Below are positions 17,501 through 24,008 of a stretch of 39,628 bases of DNA, in pieces; position 1 is the first letter of the stretch; each line of letters begins with the position of its first letter. Under the pieces are notes generated by a model that did no database searches, was not told where the DNA came from, and saw only the letters and a program-made list of their open reading frames with translations. The stretch comes from Prevotellaceae bacterium. Lineage in GTDB: Bacteria; Bacteroidota; Bacteroidia; Bacteroidales; UBA932. Location of the stretch: assembly GCA_031275825.1 (NCBI GenBank), contig JAISOH010000095.1, forward strand, positions 1 through 39,628. The letters are read 5' to 3'. The position numbers and the translations under genes are program-made.

Positions 17501-17588
17501 AAATTACAAAAAAACCGACGACGGAGTTCTTGATGAAGCAAAAGAAACCCTCGAAACTCTTAAAAAATTGAAAGATAAGAAAAACTAA
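14580..17588 (+). CDS. Large periplasmic TPR-repeat protein
   Basis: A 1002-aa exported protein: signal peptide (MKLKLLKSVLLVFASVAVCFSAKAQ) followed by tetratricopeptide repeats to the end. Many repeat units carry the A/G-x-x-Y and helix-B Ala pattern, for example YNKGVYVEAQQLF, YYLMAYIDFKQENYDKAAQ and YFESGRMYVQKQDYINAEKDF. Later units resemble BamD/YbgF-type TPRs with EYPNSAEAKTAL and DFPNGNSHLLAKYY. There is no lipobox and no catalytic domain. The next gene, an outer-membrane barrel, starts 26 bases later, so the pair is very likely cotranscribed. I infer a periplasmic scaffold that works with that barrel. No specific function is established here. Confidence 0.85.
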   Translation: MKLKLLKSVLLVFASVAVCFSAKAQSAYNKAIDLYNKGVYVEAQQLFLQERSSTPATDQTKLSNIDYYNAMCALKLKQSNAEITAQAFINKYLDSKLRNDLVFWLGIYFYDVKNSYRDAANCFQQVKRSELSPGEQGEYDFKYGQTHLKAGNTGEALQYFANAKNNIHTRFASQAEYYYAHTLYEQKKYAAALESFLNLKNDSDYENIVSYYILQIYFYQKEYDKVIAEGTGFYEKAAKQRQGEVARVIAESYLNKNDYAKAREYFDKYENSSSGRGKISAADYYLMAYIDFKQENYDKAAQTLQRIAIKNDTLSQKTLYLLGGIYVNTNKKDKALPMFERAGKMNFDEETTVDAKFNYAKLALEINGDTKPMSDFLKTNKSKANDPQIRNFLMNTYISEKHFDEAIALVENASNPTEQDYANLQKATYYAGLEEFKAKKPKEALNYFDLSLKLSKYDATVASLAKYWKAEVQYSQKDYESAKAGLKNFINTNITKNTAEYKMAHYTLGYCELNDKNINEAVSWFTKYLNLAGTSKNVYTADCYNRIGDCKFKQRDFKKASENYERAYEIKLSNPDYSLYQNALSVGLLNDDAKKRKLLSTIISQYPNSQYAAAAYFESGRMYVQKQDYINAEKDFKTILNKYGKTSYYRQALIELGLININADKNNEALTYYEKLIDEYPNSAEAKTALAGIKDIYINMGKINEFFAYADKKKISVTDNYRDSLSFAAAERQYLMGDCNSSVTALQQYLKDFPNGNSHLLAKYYTGDCYYRNRKYAEAADMLKDLIDIPAVSGLPQNILNRYARSKYLIEDYQPAAQSFERIAAESTNDDDLVEALLFAMRAYYKIKNYEKTVEMATKYHALPKITEDAKTEALTTKAHALKELGKDDESIAVFKILAQNPKTFEGAEATYNVIDYLYQTGKAAEAEKMIFSFNESKTPYAEWLARSFTVLANIYIDKKDYFQAEATINSIIENYKKTDDGVLDEAKETLETLKKLKDKKN

Positions 17589-17614
17589 AATTAATTATAA
17601 TTAAATGCAATATT

Positions 17615-19402
17615 ATGAAAAAACTGTTATTGATATTTTTCTCAAGCGGACTGGCATTTTCGATTGCCGCCCAACCAAACAAAGATGTTGAAGTTACTCG
17701 CAACTATGACCCGACTGTTATGGATGCTCAAAAAATCTGGTACGAACCGACAGTTACCGCCGATTCATCCAATGTTCGCGATGCTTTCAGTTATTCCATA
17801 TTTCCCAAATCATCGCCCGGGAATTTCGGACTTGCACCGATTTCGTCTGCAAAAATTATTGACGGCGAAAACTCGCTGCCCGGACTTGGATATATCAGAG
17901 CCGGCATAGGCTATCAAATTTCGCCGCTGTTTGATTTTTACATCAGCAACAAAAATACACAGTCTGTTCTGGTGGGTTTTTATGCAAATCATCGCTCGTT
18001 TTTCGGAAAAACAAAACTTGAAGGCAGGCAACATTCAAAAAAAGTTAAAAGCGATTTTATGAATAACGATTTGGGAATTTTCTCAAAATTCTTCCTCGAC
18101 GGCTCAACAGTTACGCTCAATGTCGACTATTCGCGCCGCGACCTGCATCTCTACGGTTTCGACCCTGACATTATTTCTGTTTATTCCCCTTTGGATAACG
18201 ATAAACGCGCGATGAATCTGTTTAACGGAAATGTTATATGGAAATCGGACAGGGACGCCGGCGAAGTGTTTTATTCGTTCGGCGCTTCTTACCAGCTTTT
18301 TAACGCAAGAGATAAACATAATGACATAAAAACCGCCACCATGAAAGAAAATGCCTTTGCGCTTTCGGGAATGCTTGGCGCTGACCTTGACGACGAAACC
18401 CAGTCGGTATCAATAGCAGGACGCGCTGCACTGTACAATCGCAATAAAGAACTCGATACCGTTGGCAACAATATTCTTTTGAGCGCTTTGCCTTCGTGGG
18501 TTTACAACGACGATTATCTTTCGGTGAAGCTCGGCGTTCAATATCTTTTGGACAATTATAACAAAACAACAAAACACCGCATATATCCCGCCGTGTCGGC
18601 TTCCTATAAAATTCACGACTATTTTACTCCCTCAATAGAAATAAAAGGCGAAACAGAAGTAAACAATTTCCGTAAACTTGCAATGGAAAATAATTATATA
18701 TCATTTGGAAATATTGCCGAAGATTCATTAGTTTTTTATCCAAATCCGACATTCAAAAACACAAATCACAAAATAATCGGAATGTTTTCGATAAAAGGCG
18801 ATATTGAATCTTTTTCGTATAATGTTTTTACCTCATATTCAAAACTCGAATATTTACCGCTGTATGCAAACAATACGGCAACAATTATACATCCGTATTA
18901 CACGTATAACTACGATTACAAGGAGTTTGGCATATGGTATGCAAAAGGATATAAAATAAACATAGGCGCAGAACTGTCGTACAACGATGACGATTTTTCG
19001 GTTTATGCAAAAGCCGTTTATAACAAATATAATTTAAAAATGGTAGATAATACAAAAATTGAACACGCATGGCACAAGCCAGCTTTTGAAGGCAATTTTA
19101 ATTTGCGTTACAAAATATCGTACGATTTGGTTCTTACGGCAGATTTCCGCGCCTTGCTCAAACGTTATGCCGTTGATAACAATTTATGGTCATTGTTATC
19201 ATCAACTTTCGAGCCTGATTTGATTGTATCCCGCAAACTGAAAGATGTTTTCGATTTGTCGCTTGGCGCAGAATATCTTGTTACAAACAGATTTTCGGTA
19301 TTCGGTAATTTGTCTAACGTGTTAAATCAGAAATACGATATTTACAGCCGCTATCAGGTACCGGGATTTATTGCCTCTGTCGGGCTTACTTACAGATTTT
19401 AA
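17615..19402 (+). CDS. Outer-membrane beta-barrel protein (plug-less TonB-receptor-like)
   Basis: A 595-aa protein with a signal peptide ending near AAQPNKD, then DVEVTRNYDPTVMDAQKIWYEP. That opening is familiar in a Bacteroidota group usually annotated as TonB-dependent receptor but lacking a normal plug domain. The rest is alternating beta-strand sequence with many aromatic residues, ending ...FIASVGLTYRF with the C-terminal aromatic of barrel proteins. No CarboxypepD_reg domain or TonB box is visible. It follows the TPR gene by 26 bases and probably works with it at the outer membrane. Cargo or role unknown. Confidence 0.82.
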   Translation: MKKLLLIFFSSGLAFSIAAQPNKDVEVTRNYDPTVMDAQKIWYEPTVTADSSNVRDAFSYSIFPKSSPGNFGLAPISSAKIIDGENSLPGLGYIRAGIGYQISPLFDFYISNKNTQSVLVGFYANHRSFFGKTKLEGRQHSKKVKSDFMNNDLGIFSKFFLDGSTVTLNVDYSRRDLHLYGFDPDIISVYSPLDNDKRAMNLFNGNVIWKSDRDAGEVFYSFGASYQLFNARDKHNDIKTATMKENAFALSGMLGADLDDETQSVSIAGRAALYNRNKELDTVGNNILLSALPSWVYNDDYLSVKLGVQYLLDNYNKTTKHRIYPAVSASYKIHDYFTPSIEIKGETEVNNFRKLAMENNYISFGNIAEDSLVFYPNPTFKNTNHKIIGMFSIKGDIESFSYNVFTSYSKLEYLPLYANNTATIIHPYYTYNYDYKEFGIWYAKGYKINIGAELSYNDDDFSVYAKAVYNKYNLKMVDNTKIEHAWHKPAFEGNFNLRYKISYDLVLTADFRALLKRYAVDNNLWSLLSSTFEPDLIVSRKLKDVFDLSLGAEYLVTNRFSVFGNLSNVLNQKYDIYSRYQVPGFIASVGLTYRF

Positions 19403-19491
19403 AAATTCTCATCAGAAATCTTTCGGTTCGTTTGACTGTACTTAATTATAAGTAACTAAATGAAAAAGTTGAATTAATTATATACAAAAAA

Positions 19492-19995
19492 ATGAAAAAT
19501 ATTTTTATAATATCAGTAGCAGTGTGTCTGTTATATTCCTGCGCTGAAAATGAAAAACCGCCTTTCAGTAGCGATATATTTAAGACGGTTTTTACAGGCA
19601 ATGTTATAGAAACTGTTTATATTGAACACGACAATCCGTTAGGCGCTTATGAAGGCAACAATATTTATGATTGGGTTGAAAAAAGGATTATTGTTGAGAA
19701 TAGCACGGGTATACAAGAATTCAACGTAATAAATCTGTATGATTATGCGGATGCTCTGCAAGACAGAGTATTGGAAAAAGAAGCATTAAGCGCAGCCTCA
19801 CGTCGCACATGGGTTCAAAACTTATTTTATAATCCCCAAAAAGAATTTTATGATTATCTGAAGAAAAAAAAGAGAACGCAGATAATACATGGACAAACAA
19901 TTTTTGTTTATCAAGATATCTCCGGCTATTATTTTCTTTCAAGTCGAGAATTATATGACCGCGACAAAAGGGAAATTTATGAAATGATGTATTAA
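19492..19995 (+). CDS. Small predicted lipoprotein, unknown function
   Basis: A 167-aa protein with a lipoprotein signal (MKNIFIISVAVCLLYSC, lipobox LYSC). The mature part is mixed charged and aromatic (YIEHDNPLGAYEGNNIYDW, YDYLKKKKRTQIIHGQ, SSRELYDRDKREIYEMMY). I recognise no domain. It starts 89 bases after the barrel gene and ends 7 bases before the flavoprotein gene, so it may be cotranscribed with the latter. It could be a partner of the upstream envelope proteins, but nothing in the sequence proves that. Confidence 0.7.
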   Translation: MKNIFIISVAVCLLYSCAENEKPPFSSDIFKTVFTGNVIETVYIEHDNPLGAYEGNNIYDWVEKRIIVENSTGIQEFNVINLYDYADALQDRVLEKEALSAASRRTWVQNLFYNPQKEFYDYLKKKKRTQIIHGQTIFVYQDISGYYFLSSRELYDRDKREIYEMMY

Positions 19996-20002
19996 AAATC
20001 AA

Positions 20003-21550
20003 ATGCAGTATAAGATACAAATAGTAATTTCGCCTCAAGATGCAAACAATAATGATGCTGTAAAAAGTTTTGCGGCGCGAAAACTCAAAATCTCAACCGC
20101 CGAAATAAGCGACATTCGTATCGAAAGAAAATCAATAGATGCACGCTCGCGCGAGCCGAAAATAAACTTGATTCTGGATATATTCTGCGGCGAAAAACCT
20201 GTATCGCCCAAAGCGGATTTTAAATATCAGGATGTAACAAACAAGCCCGAAGCGGTGATTGTCGGGTCGGGTCCTGCCGGACTGTTTGCCGCTCTTCGCC
20301 TTATAGAACTCGGATTAAAACCCGTAATTCTCGAACGCGGAAAAAATGTAAGCGAACGCAAAAAAGATATTGCGGCAATGATTCGCAGTAAAAATATCAA
20401 TGCGGAATCAAATTACTGCTACGGCGAAGGAGGCGCGGGAACTTTTTCGGACGGGAAATTATATACGCGCTCCAACAAGCGTGGAAATATTTTCGGAATA
20501 CTTCAGCGTTTTCATTTTCACGGAGCACCTGACGAAATTCTGTACGAATCGCATCCGCATACAGGCACCGACAGACTGCCCGAAATAGTAAAAAACATGA
20601 GCCGCACTGTTGTTGAATGCGGCGGCAAAATTTATTTCAACAGTAAAGTCAGCGACATAATCATTTCCAATAAAAAAGTATCGGGAGTAAAATGCTCAAA
20701 CGGTAATATTTATGAGGCAAAAGCCGTAGTGCTTGCAACAGGACATTCGGCGCGCGACATATACGAACTGCTTGACAGAAAGAATATAAAAACCGAAGCA
20801 AAAAATTTTGCAGTCGGCGTACGGGTCGAACATCCTCAATCGCTGATAGATTTTATTCAATATCACAGTAAAACGGCAAGAAAATTTTTGCCTGCCGCAA
20901 GCTATTCGCTAAGAGCGCAGTCGTACGGACGCGGTGTATATTCGTTTTGCATGTGCCCGGGAGGATATATTGTTCCGGCATCAACATCCGGCAGCGAAAT
21001 TGTTGTAAACGGAATGTCGTCATCTCGCCGTCATACCGCATTTGCCGGTTCGGGAATTGTGGTTGAAACGAGAATTGAAGACTTGAAAGATTTTGAACAG
21101 TATAAAAATCTTTGCGGATTGAAGTTTCAACAGCAAATAGAAAAAGCGGCTTTTGAAAATGGCGGCGGCGGACAAATTGCTCCCGCACAGCGTTTAACCG
21201 ATTTTGTAAATTCAAAATACTCGTCAAATCTGCCCGAATCTTCATACCTCGCAGGATTAAAAACATCCGCACTGCACGAATGGTTGCCGCATGAAATTGT
21301 AAAACGTCTGCAGGAAGCGTTCGGGATTTTCGATAAAAAAATGCGGGGATTTCTCACCTCCGAAGCGTTGATTGTTGGAGTAGAATCGCGATCATCTTCT
21401 CCTATTCGTATTCCGCGAAATGAAAACATGCAACATGTCGATATCGAAGGACTGTTTGTTTGCGGCGAAGGATCGGGATATGCGGGAGGAATTACCTCAT
21501 CGGCAATGGATGGCGAAAAATGCGCAGAAATGATTAAAATGCTAATATAA
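20003..21550 (+). CDS. FAD-dependent dehydrogenase of the COG2509 type
   Basis: A 515-aa cytosolic flavoprotein. An N-terminal extension (about residues 1-85, with AARKLKISTAEISDIRIERKS) precedes the Rossmann FAD fold AVIVGSGPAGLFAALRLIELG. The conserved patch NYCYGEGGAGTFSDGKLYTR follows, then KAVVLATGHSARDIYELL and a C-terminal FAD-closing segment GLFVCGEGSGYAGGITSSAMDG. All are typical of the uncharacterised FAD-dependent dehydrogenases of COG2509. The substrate is unknown. The gene starts 7 bases after the lipoprotein stop. Confidence 0.88.
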   Translation: MQYKIQIVISPQDANNNDAVKSFAARKLKISTAEISDIRIERKSIDARSREPKINLILDIFCGEKPVSPKADFKYQDVTNKPEAVIVGSGPAGLFAALRLIELGLKPVILERGKNVSERKKDIAAMIRSKNINAESNYCYGEGGAGTFSDGKLYTRSNKRGNIFGILQRFHFHGAPDEILYESHPHTGTDRLPEIVKNMSRTVVECGGKIYFNSKVSDIIISNKKVSGVKCSNGNIYEAKAVVLATGHSARDIYELLDRKNIKTEAKNFAVGVRVEHPQSLIDFIQYHSKTARKFLPAASYSLRAQSYGRGVYSFCMCPGGYIVPASTSGSEIVVNGMSSSRRHTAFAGSGIVVETRIEDLKDFEQYKNLCGLKFQQQIEKAAFENGGGGQIAPAQRLTDFVNSKYSSNLPESSYLAGLKTSALHEWLPHEIVKRLQEAFGIFDKKMRGFLTSEALIVGVESRSSSPIRIPRNENMQHVDIEGLFVCGEGSGYAGGITSSAMDGEKCAEMIKMLI

Positions 21551-21650
21551 GCAAAGTAGCATTAAGATAAAAATTAAGAGTCCATGCCGTCAAATTTGGC
21601 AGTATCGCACACGGTGTCCATAAAAATGTTTATTACCGTTAATTAATAAA

Positions 21651-22673
21651 TCAGATTACCGAACAGAATTGCCGCAAAAATCGTATGTCGTTTTCAAAAT
21701 AAAGGCGTAAATCGCGTATTTGCCATTTAAGCATTGCCGTGCGCTCTACTCCCATTCCAAATGCAAAACCTGTGTATTTTTCGGAATCAATATTGCAGTT
21801 TTCAAGCACATTGGGATCAACCATGCCGCAGCCCATTACTTCGAGCCAGCCTGTGCCTTTGCAGACATTGCAACCTTTTCCGTCACAAATTTTACACGAA
21901 ACATCCATTTCTGCCGATGGTTCGGTAAACGGAAAATATGAAGGGCGAAGCCGTATTTGCGTATCTTTTCCGAACATTTCCCGTGCAAAGTACAATAATG
22001 TTTGTTTAAGGTCGGCAAATGATACGTTTTCATCTATGTACAAACCTTCTATTTGATGAAAAATACAATGTGCGCGAGCCGAAATTGCTTCGTTGCGAAA
22101 AACGCGTCCGGGACAAATTATACGAATCGGCGGTTTATTCTGTTCCATTGCCCGCACCTGCATTGAACTTGTATGCGTTCGCAGCAGTATATCGGGATTT
22201 TTTTCAATGAAAAATGTATCCTGCATATCGCGTGCGGGATGCTCGGGCGGAAAATTCAATGCGCTGAAAACGTGCCAGTCATCTTCTATTTCAGGTCCTT
22301 CGGCAACAGTGTATCCAAGTCGTTTGAAAATATCAACAATTTTGTTCTTCATAATTGATATAGGATGCCTCGAACCCGCCGGTTCGTTATTTGCCGGCAT
22401 TGTCAAATCAAAATCGGCAGCCGATTTTCCCTGATGCTGTTCAAGTAATTCCTTAAAAGAATTTATTTTTTCAAGTGTTTTTGTTTTAAGTTCGTTCAAA
22501 TCTTTTCCCAACTCGCGTTTTTGTTCGGATGTAAATGTTTTGAACTGTTCAAAAAGTTGAGTTATTTCTCCTTTTTTACCGAGCATTTTTATACGAAATT
22601 CCTCAACTTGCTCAAGTTTTTGGGAAGAAAATTTTTCAACATGTTCAAGCAGTTCCCTTACTTTATTTTTCAT
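21651..22673 (-). CDS. pheS: Phenylalanyl-tRNA synthetase alpha subunit
   Basis: Catalytic subunit of the (alpha-beta)2 class II enzyme that charges tRNA-Phe. The 340-aa protein has an N-terminal coiled coil (about residues 1-90), the start of the core at RHPISIMKNKIVDIFKRLGY, motif 2 in GRVFRNEAISARAHCIFHQIEGL, and motif 3 at GFAFGMGVERTAMLKWQI. A Cys-rich insert CKICDGKGCNVCKGTGWLE before VMGCGMVDPNVL is, from memory, common in Bacteroidota PheS. It follows the cyclophilin gene by 11 bases on the same strand. pheT is not adjacent, as in other members of this phylum. Confidence 0.97.
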   Translation of the reverse strand: MKNKVRELLEHVEKFSSQKLEQVEEFRIKMLGKKGEITQLFEQFKTFTSEQKRELGKDLNELKTKTLEKINSFKELLEQHQGKSAADFDLTMPANNEPAGSRHPISIMKNKIVDIFKRLGYTVAEGPEIEDDWHVFSALNFPPEHPARDMQDTFFIEKNPDILLRTHTSSMQVRAMEQNKPPIRIICPGRVFRNEAISARAHCIFHQIEGLYIDENVSFADLKQTLLYFAREMFGKDTQIRLRPSYFPFTEPSAEMDVSCKICDGKGCNVCKGTGWLEVMGCGMVDPNVLENCNIDSEKYTGFAFGMGVERTAMLKWQIRDLRLYFENDIRFLRQFCSVI

Positions 22674-22684
22674 GTTTATAAAAC

Positions 22685-23419
22685 CTATTTTATGCGAACA
22701 ATTTTTTCAATTTTAACATCCGTAACGGGTCTGTCGCCTTTTCCTGTTTGAACGGTTGCAATTTTATCAACAACATCAAGACCGCTTACCGTTTCTCCGA
22801 AAACCGTATATGCTCCATCCAAATGTGGCGTTCCGTTTTGATTTTGAACAATGTAAAACTGTGAACCTGATGATTTTTTTTCAGGATTAATCTGGTCGCC
22901 TTGACGTGCAGCCGCAACAGCGCCTTTTTTATGTTTAAATTTGGGAAGAATTTCCGCATCTATTTTATAATCGGGACCTCCTATTCCCAAATCTGCTCCG
23001 GGTTGTGCGTTTTTTGAATCAGGGTCGCCGGTTTGAATCATAAAATTTTTTATCACGCGATGAAAAAGTACTCCATTGTAATATCCCGATGTAGCAAGTT
23101 TTACAAAATTATCGCGATGCCTGGGCGTTTCACTGTAAAGTTTAATGCGAATTGTTCCCAGCGATGTTACGATGTCAAAAACAGGTTCGGCAACTGTTTT
23201 TATTTCCGCCGCTTTTTCAGATTGTTCTTTTGCTGTTTCCTCTGTCATTGTTTGTGTTTCTTTTTGAGCAGTATCTTCCGTATTTTTGTTTGCGGACTGT
23301 ACTTCTTCGTTAATAATTTTTGTTTCGGTCTGTTGACTTTGCCGTTCGTTTTTTTTACCGCTGTTGCATGCACAAAAAGCCGCAACAATAATTGTAATGG
23401 ATAATAATTTAAATTTCAT
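22685..23419 (-). CDS. Cyclophilin-type peptidyl-prolyl isomerase, predicted lipoprotein
   Basis: Catalyses cis-trans isomerisation of prolyl bonds and likely helps folding in the periplasm. The 244-aa product has a lipoprotein signal (MKFKLLSITIIVAAFCAC, lipobox AFCAC) and a long charged Gln/Glu/Lys-rich linker (about residues 20-80). The cyclophilin domain follows (about 82-244): GVLFHRVIKNFMIQTGDP, GSQFYIVQNQ, HLDGAYTVFGETVSGLDVVDKI. The Arg of FHRV and the Phe/Met/Gln of FMIQ are the active-site residues. It lies 11 bases before pheS and shares its promoter at 23449. Confidence 0.93.
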   Translation of the reverse strand: MKFKLLSITIIVAAFCACNSGKKNERQSQQTETKIINEEVQSANKNTEDTAQKETQTMTEETAKEQSEKAAEIKTVAEPVFDIVTSLGTIRIKLYSETPRHRDNFVKLATSGYYNGVLFHRVIKNFMIQTGDPDSKNAQPGADLGIGGPDYKIDAEILPKFKHKKGAVAAARQGDQINPEKKSSGSQFYIVQNQNGTPHLDGAYTVFGETVSGLDVVDKIATVQTGKGDRPVTDVKIEKIVRIK

Positions 23420-23448
23420 ATCGTTTTTTTAAAATTTTGTTTAACATG

Positions 23449-23456
23449 CAAAGATA
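23449..23456 (-). promoter_or_regulatory. Promoter -7 box of the cyclophilin-pheS unit
   Basis: TATCTTTG on the minus strand matches TAnnTTTG, 29 bases before the ATG at 23419. Confidence 0.6.
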
Positions 23457-24008
23457 ATTATAAGAATTGAAATAACCCGTTGTGTATTCAGAAAAAAAAT
23501 AAAAAAAGATTGTTCATTTGACAAAAATGTCATATATTTATATAGTTATCAATTAATTAAATACAATGAACTATCTGCTGTAAAATTACAAAATTATTTT
23601 TTGATAAATTGACAAAAAACTGCTCGCATGTTGAAAACTTTTCACAAATAAGACAGGTTATGGGGATTATTTCCGAAATTTCGCCTTTAACGATGTTCAA
23701 TAGATCAATTTATTTGCCTTTAACCGCCCTGTAAATCTTATTAAATGCAATATGGGTGGTTAACTATATCAAAAAAAGCGTTTAATGTATCGCAAATACG
23801 CAATTTCTTTCAGTGTTTTTCACATAAGGGTTTTAGATTTTTCGTTTGTAAAAAACAATATAATTACCTAACTGTAAAAGCATTATTATTTTAACATATT
23901 TAGATTTTTATTTAAGTCCGACAGGCGATTTATTTCAGGATATACTTTTACAAAAAAATGTTTATTAAACAACATCCGAAATTTTATAAACAAAAAGCCA
24001 AAATAATA
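23457..24008. other. Long upstream region of the Sus-like operon
   Basis: About 550 bases with no credible gene. It includes the short palindrome TGACAAAAATGTCA at 23519-23532 and a hairpin at 23720-23763. I see no clean TAnnTTTG box near susC, which may mean an activator-dependent promoter. No regulator gene is present here. Confidence 0.5.
23720..23763 (+). promoter_or_regulatory. Hairpin in the presumed leader of the Sus-like operon
   Basis: TTAACCGCCC and GGGTGGTTAA pair over 10 bp (one G-U) around a 24-base loop, about 245 bases before the chosen susC start. It could be a leader structure or an inverted-repeat operator. No T-run follows, so it is not a normal terminator. Confidence 0.4.

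Noticed and set aside
23958-24008. Upstream start of the SusC-like protein
   Set aside because: The extra MFIKQHPKFYKQKAKII is very basic and moves the signal peptide too far from the N-terminus; the ATG at 24009 fits better.
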